This document shows positions 7,925 through 16,601 of a DNA stretch of 64,000 bases, piece after piece. Position 1 is the first letter of the stretch. Every line of letters begins with the position of its first letter. The notes beneath the pieces are model-generated. The model saw only the letters and a program-made list of their open reading frames with translations. It searched no databases and was not told where the DNA came from. The position numbers and the translations under genes are program-made. The stretch comes from CAWFGW01 sp963815495 (lineage in GTDB: Bacteria > Bacteroidota > Bacteroidia > Cytophagales > JAAEPT01): positions 1 to 64,000 of the forward strand of contig CAWFGW010000025.1 of the NCBI GenBank assembly GCA_963815495.1, written 5' to 3'.

Positions 7925-10900
7925 ATGTTCGCTAAAATCTCCCCTAAACTCATTGCCATAGCAATAGGTACAATTACCCTTTTTGCCGTAGGTTTCTACT
8001 TTTTAAACAAAACATCATCCACCGACTCTGAAGCCTATGTTGAGAAAGAAGTTAACGAAGCCTTTAATGAATATATCGCTGCGTATACTTCGGGTAATAT
8101 CTCCATCAGTTCGACTATTCAAATTCGTTTTACACAACCTCAAATTGTAGAAGATAAAATAGGTTCGGCAGAAACGCGGGAGCTTTTCAACTTTTCTCCC
8201 TCCATTAAAGGTGATGTTAAATGGGTGGATATTTTCACTCTTGAATTTCAACCAACAGAATGGTTAAAACCAGACCAAGTGTATGAAGTCAAATTCCTCT
8301 TGTCTGATTTGATGGAGACAAAAAAAGGATTAGAAAAATTTGAGTTCAACTTTCACACCCTTAAACAAGATTTTGAAGTCACAATTGGCAACTTACTAAC
8401 CTCTGCCGAAAACATGAAAAAGGTGGCTTTATCGGGTAAACTCATTACTGCGGATGTAGCACAACAAGAAAAAATTGAAGCGACCTTATCCGCTACTCAA
8501 AATAATAACACCTTAGAAATCACTTGGAATCACTTAGGCGATACCGAACATGAATTTACAATTGCCAACATCGACCGAAAAGAAACAGCCAGTGAAGTAG
8601 TTTTAAATTGGGATGGGGCAAAGATTGGCGTTGATAAAAAAGGGGAATCCAAAACTAAAATCCCTGCCCTGGGTGACTTTCAAATTATGAGTGTCACACC
8701 TCAAGTTGGAACCGAACAATATATACTCATTTCCTTCTCTGATCCGCTTGACCCTTCTCAGGATTTAAAAGGATTAATTACCACCAACCAAAACTGTGAC
8801 CTGAAATTCATCATTGAAAACAACTTTATTCAGGTTTACCCGAGTAAAAAAATTATTGGCTCTTTTGAATTAACCCTCCATCCAGGCATCAAAAATGTCT
8901 TAGGCTACAAGTCAAAAAAAGAACAGAAACATATTCTAGTCTTTGAACAAGTAAAACCTGCTGTACGTCTTATAGGTTCTGGGGTAATTGTCCCGGCTTC
9001 CAATGGGCTCATCTTCCCTTTTGAAGCAGTAAGTTTAAAAGCCGTTGACATTACCATCACCGAGATTTTTGAAAACAATGCGATTCAGTTTTTCCAGCAC
9101 AACAACATAGACGGAAGTCATGATTTAAAACGTGTGGCTCGACCGATTTTTAGAAAAAGTCTAGTACTCAACAACAACAAACTACTCAAACTCAATAAGT
9201 GGAACCGTTTTTCTATTGATTTAGCCAAACTAATTCAACCCAACCCTGGTGCAATCTACCAAGTAGAAATAGGGTTCAGACAAAGTCAAAGTGTCTATAG
9301 CTGTGGTGGCGAAGCAGCGCAGGATGAATTAACACCCATCAATGATGAGGCGTGGACAGCTGAGTCGTACACCGATTATTCGTATTGGGATTATGCTGAA
9401 GGAGAATATTATGAAGACTACGACTGGCAAGAGCGCGACAATCCGTGCCATTCAACCTATTTTCGAAGCAACGACAAAAGTTCCACAAGAAACATCATCG
9501 CCAGTAACTTAGGGATCATTTCTAAAATCGGGAAAGACGATAAAGTATTCATAGCGGTCACAGATATTAATACCACCAATCCTATTGAAAATGTAACCAT
9601 CGAAGTCTACGATTTCCAACAACAGCTCATCACCCAAGGAGCAACAGATAACAACGGGTTTTTAACGCTCAAAACTAATAGAAAATCATTTCTGATTAAG
9701 GCCACTAAAGAAAACGATATCAACTACTTAAAGGTAGATGATGGGTCTGCGCTTTCCTTAAGCAACTTTAATGTGGGTGGTACAACCATTCAAAAAGGGT
9801 TGAAAGGATTTATCTATGGCGAACGTGGTGTTTGGCGACCAGGCGACACCTTGTATATGACCTTAATTTTGGAAGATAAAAATCATGTGTTACCCAAGAA
9901 CCACCCCGTAATTTTTGAACTCCGCAATCCTGATGGGAAACTAGAACATAAGCTCGTTAAAAAATCTAACGTGAATGGGTTTTATACCTATCAACCCATC
10001 ACCAGCAACGAAGCGATGACGGGCAACTGGCGGGTATATGCAAAAATTGGGAACACCTCATTTTCTGAGCGTGTGAAGATTGAGACCATCAAACCCAACC
10101 GACTGAAAATTGATTTAGACTATGGAAAAGAATACCTCACTGTAAATGATAAAAACCTCAAGGGTGATTTAGAAGTCAAGTGGCTGCATGGCGGTATTGC
10201 TAAAAACTTAAAAGCTGAATTTGAACTCGTTTTGACCAAAGCAAACACCACGTTCCCAAAATATGAAACGTACACCTTTGAAGATCAAACGCGACAATTT
10301 ACTCCTGAGGTCTTCTCGATTTTTGAAGGTGAACTAGATAGTGAAGGAAAAGCTCAAATCCCGGCTAGCATCGAAATTGAAGGTGATGCTCCAGGTAAAT
10401 TAAACGCACACTTTAAAGGGAAAGTCTATGAACAAGGCGGTGACTTTAGCATCAACCAATTTACAATCCCTTATTATCCTTATAATTCATTCGTAGGTGT
10501 TCGTTTGCCTGAAGGTGATCACCGAGGCATGTTATTGACGGACAAAGAGCAACCGGTTGACATCATTTGCCTAACTCCGGAAGGAGAACCAACTGGTAAC
10601 AAATATGTGACTTGCCAAGTCTATAAGTTAGATTGGAAATGGTGGTGGGACCAATCGTCTAACAGTTCTTCCAACTACATTGGAGTTAGTTATCGAACAC
10701 CTATTGCGGAACAGCAAGTTAAAATAACGGATGGCAAAGGGACTTTTCCAATGAAAATCAACTACCCGGAATGGGGACGATATTATGTAAAAGTCACCGA
10801 CAACAAGTCAGGACACTCAGCAGGTAAAATTGTCTATTTTGATTGGCCAGGTTGGGCAGGAAAAGCCAAACGCGATTTACCCGATGCAGCTTCGATGTTA

Positions 10901-13489
10901 ACTTTCTCGGCTGACAAAGAAAAATACAGCGTGGGAGAAACGATGAAACTGACCATTCCTGGAAGTGGTGAAGGAAATGCATTGATCAGTGTAGAAAATG
11001 GTACGCGTGTAATAGAAACTTATTGGATGAAGTTGAACAAAGGAGACAACCAGTTCACAATCAACATCAACAATAAAATGACTCCGAATGTGTATGTGCA
11101 TGTGACCGCATTACAACCCCATGCACAAACAATTAATGATCACCCCATTAGAATGTACGGTGTAATTCCAATTGATGTGGCTGATGAATCAACCCATCTA
11201 AATCCAGTAATCTCGATGCCTAAGAAGTTAGCGCCTAATAAGAAAGTTCCGATTACGGTAACAGAGAAAGAAGGCAAACCGATGACCTTTACCCTCGCTG
11301 TGGTGGATGAAGGTTTGTTGAGTTTGACCAACTACACCACCCCGAATCCCTGGCCTAACTTCTACCAGCATGAAGCCTTAGGGGTAAACACCTGGGACAT
11401 TTACAAATATGTATTAGGGGCTTATGGTGGAGAAATAGAAAAGATACTATCCGTAGGTGGTGATGCTGCTATCCTTAATGAAGAAGGAGCAAAAGCCAAA
11501 CGATTCAAACCTGTTGTGCGTTTCTTCGGACCTTTCCATCTGGACAAGTCGGGTAAAAAGGATATCGAATTTGTGATGCCTAACTACATTGGCGCGGTGC
11601 GTACAATGGTGGTAGCTGGTTATGAAGGTGCTTACGGTGCTGTGGAAACAGAAACTCCTGTGCGGCAAGAACTCATGGTACAGGGGACCTTACCTCGGGT
11701 GCTTTCTCCAGGTGAAAAGTTAAAATTACCCGTGAATGTGTTTGCCTATGAAAACAATATTGGCGCCACAACCATCAAAGTTAAAACAAGTGGACCCGTA
11801 AAGGCATTGGAAACGACCAAGTCAATTACTTTGACCAAAGAAGGGGATCAAATGCTGTACTTCGAACTAGAAGTTGAAAACAAAATCGGGATTGCTAAAG
11901 TAGAAATTGAAGGCAGAGCTGGGAATAAGCTCTCTACCCATGTGATTGATATTGAGGTAAGAAACCCCAACCCGGTGGTTACTGAGACCTTTGAAAAAGT
12001 CTTGAAATCGGGTGAGTCGATTAGCTATACCTACCCTACGTTGGGCATGAAAGGTACCAATGGTTATTCATTTGAAGCTTCCACAGTTCCGCCATTAAAC
12101 CTTTCCAAGCGGCTGGAATACCTGCTTCGTTATCCGCATGGTTGTGTCGAGCAAACCACTTCGGCTGCGTTCCCACAACTGTTTTTGGGTGAGTTAACGG
12201 ATTTGACCAGCGAAATGAAAAGCAGAGTGGAAATCAACATCAAAAAAGCGATAGACCGTTTGTCAAGTATGCAAGTCTCGGATGGTGGTTTCAGCTACTG
12301 GCCAACACATAGCTATGCAAACACCTGGGGATCTAACTATGCAGGACATTTCTTAATCATCGCTAAGAAGAAAGGATATTATGTCAATACCGATATCATT
12401 AATAACTGGAAACAGTACCAGAAAAAAGCGGCAGACAACTGGACTCATAATACCAATTATTATAACAGTGACTTAATGCAAGCTTACCGCTTGTACACCT
12501 TGGCTGTCGCGGGTTCACCTAACAAAGGCGCAATGAACCGCTTGAAAGAAAAGCAACTGAACAAAACTGCTCAGTACATGCTAGCCGCTGCCTATGCGTT
12601 GGATGGTCGCAGTGATGTTGCCAAAACCTTGATCGCCTCTGCCCCACCAACCATTAAAGACTATCGTGAATATGGGTACACGTATGGTTCACAAGAACGA
12701 GACGAAGCTATGTTATTATTAGCTTTAAATGCTATGAAAGATGTAGAAAACGGGATGGTTGCTGTGAAAAAAATTAGCGACCGACTCAATGCCAAACGCT
12801 GGATGAGTACGCAGGAAACGTCCTTTTCGTTATTGGCAATCAGCGATTACATGGCCGGACAACCGGTTTCTTCAACCGTAAACTTGGATATGAATTTGAA
12901 CGACCAAAACGTTTCCATCTCCTCGCAATATTCCGTGTACAAACAAGAATTTCACGAGGCAGAATTGACCAATAAAACCATCAAGGTTACCAACACGAGT
13001 AATGGATTGTTGTACCTCAACACAAGCTCTTATGGCAAACCTTTGGTAGACAAAAGAGAAAGCTTCAATGAAATTATTGATATGGAAGTGAACTACCGTG
13101 ACAAAGAAGGTAACGCAATAAATGTAAACCAACTGGCTCAAAACAAAGACTTCCTCGTATCGGTAACGATCCAAAATGGTGGACTTCGAGGTGACTTAAA
13201 GGAAATGGCTTTGACCACGATCTTCCCTTCTGGCTGGGAAATTCAAAATGCACGCATGGATGTAGTTGCGGAACAATACCAGTCAGACAAACCCGACTAC
13301 CAGGACTACCGCGATGACCGTGTGTACACCTATTTCGACATCAAATCAGGAGCTTCAAAGACATTTACCTTCCTGATTAATGCAAGTTATGCGGGTGAAT
13401 TTACCCTACCAGCCACCCAATGTGAAGCAATGTATGATAATGCGGTGCAGGCTTATGTGAAAGGTGGGAAGACCAAGACGGTGAAGTGA
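7925..13489 (+). CDS. alpha-2-macroglobulin family protein with intact thioester
   Basis: Bacterial alpha-2-macroglobulins are envelope proteins thought to trap foreign proteases that breach the outer membrane. This 1854-residue product has an N-terminal hydrophobic segment (residues 8-28), MG-type beta domains with an MG2-like block (GFIYGERGVWRPGDTLYM), a bait-like central part, the A2M block (RFFGPFHLDKSGKKDIEFVM) and the thioester domain with GCVEQTTS at residues 1406-1413 (Cys1407, Gln1410). It ends in a receptor-binding-like beta domain. No lipobox Cys follows the hydrophobic segment, so it is probably anchored by an uncleaved signal rather than lipidated like E. coli YfhM. In many bacteria the gene pairs with pbpC; here pbpC is 28 kb away. 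A small ORF starts 1 bp after its stop codon. Confidence 0.95.
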   Translation: MFAKISPKLIAIAIGTITLFAVGFYFLNKTSSTDSEAYVEKEVNEAFNEYIAAYTSGNISISSTIQIRFTQPQIVEDKIGSAETRELFNFSPSIKGDVKWVDIFTLEFQPTEWLKPDQVYEVKFLLSDLMETKKGLEKFEFNFHTLKQDFEVTIGNLLTSAENMKKVALSGKLITADVAQQEKIEATLSATQNNNTLEITWNHLGDTEHEFTIANIDRKETASEVVLNWDGAKIGVDKKGESKTKIPALGDFQIMSVTPQVGTEQYILISFSDPLDPSQDLKGLITTNQNCDLKFIIENNFIQVYPSKKIIGSFELTLHPGIKNVLGYKSKKEQKHILVFEQVKPAVRLIGSGVIVPASNGLIFPFEAVSLKAVDITITEIFENNAIQFFQHNNIDGSHDLKRVARPIFRKSLVLNNNKLLKLNKWNRFSIDLAKLIQPNPGAIYQVEIGFRQSQSVYSCGGEAAQDELTPINDEAWTAESYTDYSYWDYAEGEYYEDYDWQERDNPCHSTYFRSNDKSSTRNIIASNLGIISKIGKDDKVFIAVTDINTTNPIENVTIEVYDFQQQLITQGATDNNGFLTLKTNRKSFLIKATKENDINYLKVDDGSALSLSNFNVGGTTIQKGLKGFIYGERGVWRPGDTLYMTLILEDKNHVLPKNHPVIFELRNPDGKLEHKLVKKSNVNGFYTYQPITSNEAMTGNWRVYAKIGNTSFSERVKIETIKPNRLKIDLDYGKEYLTVNDKNLKGDLEVKWLHGGIAKNLKAEFELVLTKANTTFPKYETYTFEDQTRQFTPEVFSIFEGELDSEGKAQIPASIEIEGDAPGKLNAHFKGKVYEQGGDFSINQFTIPYYPYNSFVGVRLPEGDHRGMLLTDKEQPVDIICLTPEGEPTGNKYVTCQVYKLDWKWWWDQSSNSSSNYIGVSYRTPIAEQQVKITDGKGTFPMKINYPEWGRYYVKVTDNKSGHSAGKIVYFDWPGWAGKAKRDLPDAASMLTFSADKEKYSVGETMKLTIPGSGEGNALISVENGTRVIETYWMKLNKGDNQFTININNKMTPNVYVHVTALQPHAQTINDHPIRMYGVIPIDVADESTHLNPVISMPKKLAPNKKVPITVTEKEGKPMTFTLAVVDEGLLSLTNYTTPNPWPNFYQHEALGVNTWDIYKYVLGAYGGEIEKILSVGGDAAILNEEGAKAKRFKPVVRFFGPFHLDKSGKKDIEFVMPNYIGAVRTMVVAGYEGAYGAVETETPVRQELMVQGTLPRVLSPGEKLKLPVNVFAYENNIGATTIKVKTSGPVKALETTKSITLTKEGDQMLYFELEVENKIGIAKVEIEGRAGNKLSTHVIDIEVRNPNPVVTETFEKVLKSGESISYTYPTLGMKGTNGYSFEASTVPPLNLSKRLEYLLRYPHGCVEQTTSAAFPQLFLGELTDLTSEMKSRVEINIKKAIDRLSSMQVSDGGFSYWPTHSYANTWGSNYAGHFLIIAKKKGYYVNTDIINNWKQYQKKAADNWTHNTNYYNSDLMQAYRLYTLAVAGSPNKGAMNRLKEKQLNKTAQYMLAAAYALDGRSDVAKTLIASAPPTIKDYREYGYTYGSQERDEAMLLLALNAMKDVENGMVAVKKISDRLNAKRWMSTQETSFSLLAISDYMAGQPVSSTVNLDMNLNDQNVSISSQYSVYKQEFHEAELTNKTIKVTNTSNGLLYLNTSSYGKPLVDKRESFNEIIDMEVNYRDKEGNAINVNQLAQNKDFLVSVTIQNGGLRGDLKEMALTTIFPSGWEIQNARMDVVAEQYQSDKPDYQDYRDDRVYTYFDIKSGASKTFTFLINASYAGEFTLPATQCEAMYDNAVQAYVKGGKTKTVK

Positions 13490-13593
13490 TATGAAAGATA
13501 AAATAACTGCAACCGAATTTTGGGAAGAGTTATTAAAAACTGGCTCGGTTAATAATAAAGAATTAACTGAGGGATTTGTTTTTAAAAAACATG

Positions 13594-13623
13594 CACCGCT
13601 AGCGCAAGCATCCTTGCTTGTGC
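13594..13623 (+). repeat. left REP-like end of RAYT element 1
   Basis: Positions 13602-13623 can fold into a 9-bp hairpin (GCGCAAGCA, loop TCCT, TGCTTGTGC, one G-U pair), preceded by CCGCTAG. A hairpin plus a short guide-like tetranucleotide next to it is what RAYT and IS200-type transposases recognise. The same sequence in inverted form closes the element on the right. Confidence 0.8.
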
Positions 13624-13709
13624 TAAATAAATAATGGGTAGTCCAGCGATGTAGCTTTTTTGTTTAATCTGTTAATTTTTATTAAATAGTATTTTTAAAC
13701 ATTATTTGA

Positions 13710-14255
13710 ATGAGCAGGAAGTATAAATTTTTAAATAAAGAAGGCTTATATTTTGTCAGCTTTGCCACGGTCTACTGGATAGATGTTTTTACAAGGGAAG
13801 AGTATTTTGAGAAAGTTGTTGAAAGTATCAGGTTCTGCCAGAAGCAAAAAGGTTTAGAACTTTTTTCATGGTGTATAATGACCAACCATGTGCATATGAT
13901 ATTTAGAGCTAAAGACAATAATCCATCAGAATTAATGCGAGCATTAAAAACATTTACATCAAACGAATTACAGAAGATAATTGCTGAACATAATCAAGAG
14001 AGCAGAAAAGAATGGATGCTTTGGTTGATGGAACGAGCAGCACAAAAATCTAGTAATGTAAAACACAGGCAATTTTGGAGGCAAGATAATAAACCAATAG
14101 AACTTTGGAGTGCAGAAGTAATAGATCAAAAATTACAATACATCCATATGAACCCAATAGTAGCAGGATTTGTCAATGAACCAGAACATTGGAGGTATAG
14201 TAGTGCAATTGATTTTTCTGGAGGTAAAGGTTTGTTAGAATTATATGAATTGTAA
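13710..14255 (+). CDS. REP-associated tyrosine transposase (RAYT, Y1 HUH family)
   Basis: RAYTs are single-strand HUH nucleases related to IS200/IS605 TnpA. In this 181-residue protein the HUH motif is HVH in CIMTNHVHMIF (residues 54-64), and the catalytic Tyr is in LQYIHMNPIVAGFV (about residue 147). The C-terminal WRYSSAIDF is also typical of the family. The start MSRKYKFLNKEGLYFVSFAT is standard. The protein differs from copy 2 at one position (AEHNQES versus AENNQES). It lies 86 bp inside the left REP-like end and 22 bp from the right one. Both copies are intact, so either could act on the ends. Confidence 0.93.
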   Translation: MSRKYKFLNKEGLYFVSFATVYWIDVFTREEYFEKVVESIRFCQKQKGLELFSWCIMTNHVHMIFRAKDNNPSELMRALKTFTSNELQKIIAEHNQESRKEWMLWLMERAAQKSSNVKHRQFWRQDNKPIELWSAEVIDQKLQYIHMNPIVAGFVNEPEHWRYSSAIDFSGGKGLLELYEL

Positions 14256-14277
14256 ATTGAGTTATGAATTAAAATTT

Positions 14278-14306
14278 GCACAAGCAAGGATGCTTGCGCT
14301 AGCGGG
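14278..14306 (-). repeat. right REP-like end of RAYT element 1
   Basis: This is the inverted counterpart of the left end: hairpin arms GCACAAGCA and TGCTTGCGC with loop AGGA, followed by CTAGCGGG. The inversion is exact over about 28 bases apart from the outermost bases (left CACCGC, right complement CCCCGC). Confidence 0.8.
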
Positions 14307-14373
14307 GAAAATATCCCTATGTTGGAGGTACAGTAATACCTCCAACAAAAATTATTGTTAAACGACCTTAGAT

Positions 14374-14694
14374 ATGTCTGTATTAGAAATTGATAAAATT
14401 GATGCTATTGGAATAGATAAAGAACAAGGTAATGTTGTTTTGACTATTTCTGACCATTTAGATTGGGATGATGTAAATAGTCATCTTCATATTCTTCAAA
14501 AGAAAATCAATAATTATTTAGAATTTATTGAGGGGGGACAGATTTATGAATCATATCCACTTGCGAATAATAAAAATATAGAGATTCATGTTAAATATCA
14601 ATATGAATTACCACATTTGGCTCTTGATTTTTATGAAAAAATAAAATCTGTTTTGATTTTAGAAAACATAACACTTCTTTATAAGAATCTTTAA
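14374..14694 (+). CDS. DUF6572-like small protein, possible immunity-type protein
   Basis: The 106-residue protein starts MSVLEIDKIDAIGIDKEQ and has VVLTISDHLDWDDVNSHLH and IEGGQIYESYPLANN. From memory these match the DUF6572 family, whose members often sit beside polymorphic toxins or contractile-system genes and are suspected immunity proteins; this is family recall, not a search. It is acidic, soluble and has no signal peptide. It follows the split 55-codon ORF by 2 bp, and that ORF follows A2M by 1 bp, so the three probably formed one transcript. The RAYT element now separates it from its promoter unless the element provides one. Function is not known. Confidence 0.6.
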   Translation: MSVLEIDKIDAIGIDKEQGNVVLTISDHLDWDDVNSHLHILQKKINNYLEFIEGGQIYESYPLANNKNIEIHVKYQYELPHLALDFYEKIKSVLILENITLLYKNL

Positions 14695-14700
14695 CTTAAT

Positions 14701-14790
14701 CCCGCTAGGTCGCATATAACGAAGTGAAATGCGAACTGATGTTACCCCCGCTAGGTCGCATATAACGAAGTGCCATGCGAACTGATGTTT
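14701..14790. repeat. two tandem 44-bp palindromic repeats, period 46
   Basis: Units at 14701-14744 and 14747-14790 each begin CCCGCTAGGTCGCATATAAC and end ATGCGAACTGATGTT. They differ at a few bases (GTGAAATGCG versus GTGCCATGCG and the last base). Within each, TCGCAT and ATGCGA can pair as a stem. The opening CCCGCTAG is shared with the RAYT REP-like ends, so these may be relatives of that REP family. Confidence 0.7.
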
Positions 14791-15160
14791 TATAGCATTT
14801 GTAATGCGGTTATAAGAGATACAAATCCTATAGCGCAAGGTTAAGCAAAGCGGTCCTTGGGCTTACCCTTTATTCGACATTTGCAATGTCAAACTACAGA
14901 TAAAAAAGATTTGTAATCAGCTCTGCCTTGGTTTGTGTATCCAAAACCAACGACAGTTAGTCAGTGAGGACACTGACTAAGGCGAGATGAAGATTTGTTT
15001 TCAAGATGAAGAGATTCCAGACAATCACTCATTCTTCGTGATTTCTGATGACGTGTTGCTCATTTTTTATCGTCATTCTAAAAAATAGTGTTTACCTATA
15101 GGTGTACACAAGTATATAAAAGCATATTAAATCTTGTAACCTAACATTACCTTTTAGACG
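14791..15160. repeat. gene-free stretch full of small hairpins
   Basis: No coding sequence is supported here. The stretch has a series of short inverted repeats: GACATT-TGC-AATGTC near 14876-14890, GATTTGTAATC near 14909, and TTAGTCAGTG-AGGA-CACTGACTAA at about 14957-14980, the last enclosed by GCCTT/AAGGC. The same set recurs upstream of the second T9SS protein gene (18474-18600). It could form a folded RNA leader or be a nest of dispersed repeats; the sequence alone does not decide. Confidence 0.55.
14997..15078 (+). repeat. direct repeat upstream of T9SS protein gene A
   Basis: It begins GTTTTCAAGAT and continues through AGATTCCAGACAATCACTC and TTCTTCGTGATTTCTG to TTTTTTATCGTCATTC. A near copy in the same orientation lies at 16352-16435, so the gene stands between ~83-bp direct repeats. 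The inner part can fold, since CAGACAATCAC and GTGATTTCTG are partly complementary. Confidence 0.75.
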
Positions 15161-16216
15161 ATGAAAAAACTACTACTACCCTTGATTTTAATTTCCGCAG
15201 TATTTCACGCATATGCCGTTGATGAAATTCAGTTTGTTGACACCGTTTATGTCGAGTACCACCCACATTGTGACACCATCGCAGCTGTTCACATTGAAGG
15301 ATGGTTTCCGGCAAGTAATTATGTCATTGACAGCATAGCAAATAAACCTATTGTCCACACAGGCCCTGGTCCAATAACAATTGCTGGACCTGAAATTCAG
15401 CTTTACATATCAGAAACCGGGGGTGTTGGCACCCAATCTCCTGTTCCGTTTAAATCCGTTTATTACCTTCTTACCAAGGGTAGCAGCAACACATTCACGA
15501 CACCCTATAGGTTTGTACCATTGATAGTTTACACCTACTTAAATCAGGATCTGTTGGAGGAGGTGAAACAGGCTGACTATAAATACAGAGGACAGACAGG
15601 TTGTGTAAGTGTAATCCCAGCTTGTGACAACATCACCACTTATGAAGTATCGCTTGGCTGTCCGAGTAAACCCATTACAAATTGCGATTCTTTGCAAGTT
15701 CATATCTCTACTGATTATGTTCCTTGTATGGGCTATACATTGATAGAAACCACTCAAACATTCAAAAACGACACGGTTATCATCAAACATCAATTTCTGT
15801 ACGATGACAACGGCCCTATTTGCATCGACTATTTTGGACCTTCATTTCAATTCACTAAAATAAAACCTCTAGATGCCGGAGATTATGTCGCAAAGGTAGA
15901 AATGCATTTTACAGGTGAATTGATATTTAAAGCTCCTGAATATTACTACAAAGATTTTACAGTAAATAAAGAGACGTGTCTCATCACAGGGATAAATGAA
16001 TTCAATCAAAAATCGATGGTTTATCCGTCCGTGGTAGAGGATTACCTGAATCTAACTATTTCAGCTGAAAAAGTGCAAATTTATGATATGCAAGGCAATC
16101 AAGTGATGACAGCTCAGGGGAAAACGGTGCTTTTAAATAATTTACAGCCAGGGAATTACATTATAGAAATACAAACCAAAAAGGGGTTGTTTAGAGAAAA
16201 AATCATCAAGTTATAA
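15161..16216 (+). CDS. T9SS-exported Cys-rich protein, copy A
   Basis: The 351-residue protein has a signal peptide (MKKLLLPLILISAVFHAYA) and a C-terminal type A T9SS sorting domain of about 75 residues with YPSVVEDYLNLTI, VQIYDMQGNQVM and LQPGNYIIEIQTKKG, ending FREKIIKL. The central 250 residues have eight Cys (for example TGCVSVIPACDN and LGCPSK) and no domain I recognise. It should be secreted across the outer membrane and attached to the surface or released. Copy B at 18778 differs at eight residues. The gene is flanked by direct repeats and followed by a strong terminator, so it is a one-gene transcription unit inside a duplicated block. What it binds or does is unknown. Confidence 0.9.
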   Translation: MKKLLLPLILISAVFHAYAVDEIQFVDTVYVEYHPHCDTIAAVHIEGWFPASNYVIDSIANKPIVHTGPGPITIAGPEIQLYISETGGVGTQSPVPFKSVYYLLTKGSSNTFTTPYRFVPLIVYTYLNQDLLEEVKQADYKYRGQTGCVSVIPACDNITTYEVSLGCPSKPITNCDSLQVHISTDYVPCMGYTLIETTQTFKNDTVIIKHQFLYDDNGPICIDYFGPSFQFTKIKPLDAGDYVAKVEMHFTGELIFKAPEYYYKDFTVNKETCLITGINEFNQKSMVYPSVVEDYLNLTISAEKVQIYDMQGNQVMTAQGKTVLLNNLQPGNYIIEIQTKKGLFREKIIKL

Positions 16217-16219
16217 ATT

Positions 16220-16249
16220 AAGAAGAGCCACTATAAAGTGGCTCTTCTT
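16220..16249 (+). terminator. rho-independent terminator after T9SS protein A
   Basis: A 12-bp perfect stem AAGAAGAGCCAC / GTGGCTCTTCTT with loop TATAAA, followed by TTTTAA, four bases after the stop codon. Confidence 0.9.
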
Positions 16250-16351
16250 TTAATGATTGCTTTACATTGCACTTTTTACTGGCTTAAGTTTAGCTTGCGT
16301 AACTTTAGTCAATGATAAACTCAAGAATTCCTCATTTTAGATCTATGATTC

Positions 16352-16435
16352 GTTTTCAAGATTGTTAGATTCCAGACAATCACTCATTCTTCGTGATTTC
16401 TGGAATGACGTATTGTTTATTTTTTATCGTCATTC
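16352..16435 (+). repeat. direct repeat downstream of T9SS protein gene A
   Basis: Near copy of 14997-15078 in the same orientation, with TCTGGAATGACG where the upstream copy has TCTGATGACG. It is followed by a second inverted repeat, ATTCCGTA at 16432 pairing with TACGGAAT at about 16462. Confidence 0.75.
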
Positions 16436-16485
16436 CGTAAAATGTGAAGCATGAGCATTTGTACGGAATCTCTTTGTTGAAACCT

Positions 16486-16515
16486 CACCGCTAGCGCAAG
16501 CATCCTTGCTTGTGC
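16486..16515 (+). repeat. left REP-like end of RAYT element 2
   Basis: Identical to the left end of element 1: CACCGCTAG then the GCGCAAGCA-TCCT-TGCTTGTGC hairpin. Confidence 0.8.
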
Positions 16516-16601
16516 TAAATAAATAATGGGTAGTCCAGCGATGTAGCTTTTTTGTTTAATCTGTTAATTTTTATTAAATAGTATTTTTAAACATTATTTA
16601 A

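Larger units (their letters stand above)
13594..14306 (+). mobile_element. RAYT transposon-like element, copy 1
   Basis: A ~713-bp unit carrying one RAYT gene between inverted REP-like ends. The left end begins CACCGCTAGCGCAAGCATCC and the right end is its inverted counterpart ending in GCTAGCGGG. Copy 2 at 16486-17198 has the same length and ends and differs at only two bases that I can find (13709 G/A and one codon, His/Asn). The flanks of the two copies are unrelated, so the ends are defined by the break in similarity. No target-site duplication is seen, as for HUH transposases of the IS200/IS605 type. One base at each end is ambiguous. Confidence 0.85.
13491..14371 (+). pseudogene. small ORF (55 codons) split by RAYT element copy 1
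   Basis: The ATG lies one base after the A2M stop codon. The 5' part (13491-13593) encodes 34 residues, starting MKDKITATEFWEELLK and ending FVFKKH. It then runs into the RAYT element and stops in the element at TAA 13632. If bases 13594-14306 are removed, the frame continues as GKYPYVGGTVIPPTKIIVK, then Arg-Pro and TAG at 14369-14371. The rejoined ORF has 55 codons and ends 2 bp before the DUF6572-like gene, exactly as expected in an operon. I do not recognise the product. That the frame closes cleanly is strong evidence for insertion into a formerly intact gene. Confidence 0.75.
14839..16486. repeat. segmental duplication, copy A
   Basis: This ~1648-bp block is repeated at 18454-20103. It covers the hairpin-rich leader, the T9SS protein gene, its terminator and the downstream repeat. 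Similarity ends on the right at 16486, exactly where RAYT element 2 begins, while copy B continues into different sequence. Differences between the copies are clustered (signal-peptide codons and about 15645-15775), with stretches of 400 bp or more that look identical. Confidence 0.9.

Noticed and set aside
7743..7961. 72-codon open frame overlapping the A2M start
   Set aside because: It overlaps the clear start of the A2M gene in another frame, has an unusual composition and no recognisable motif.
8100..8130. similarity between GAGTTCGACTATTCAACTTC at 7850 and CAGTTCGACTATTCAAATTC in the A2M gene
   Set aside because: The match is short, single and not at any border; it is most likely chance.
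14701..14790. integron attC-like sites
   Set aside because: TAAC and GTTA-like ends are present, but the spacing and arm structure of attC are missing and no integron integrase is seen.
14797..14990. tRNA or tmRNA in the hairpin-rich leader
   Set aside because: The stems do not form a cloverleaf with a T-loop (GTTCRA) or CCA-type acceptor end. No tRNA gene was recognised anywhere in the window.
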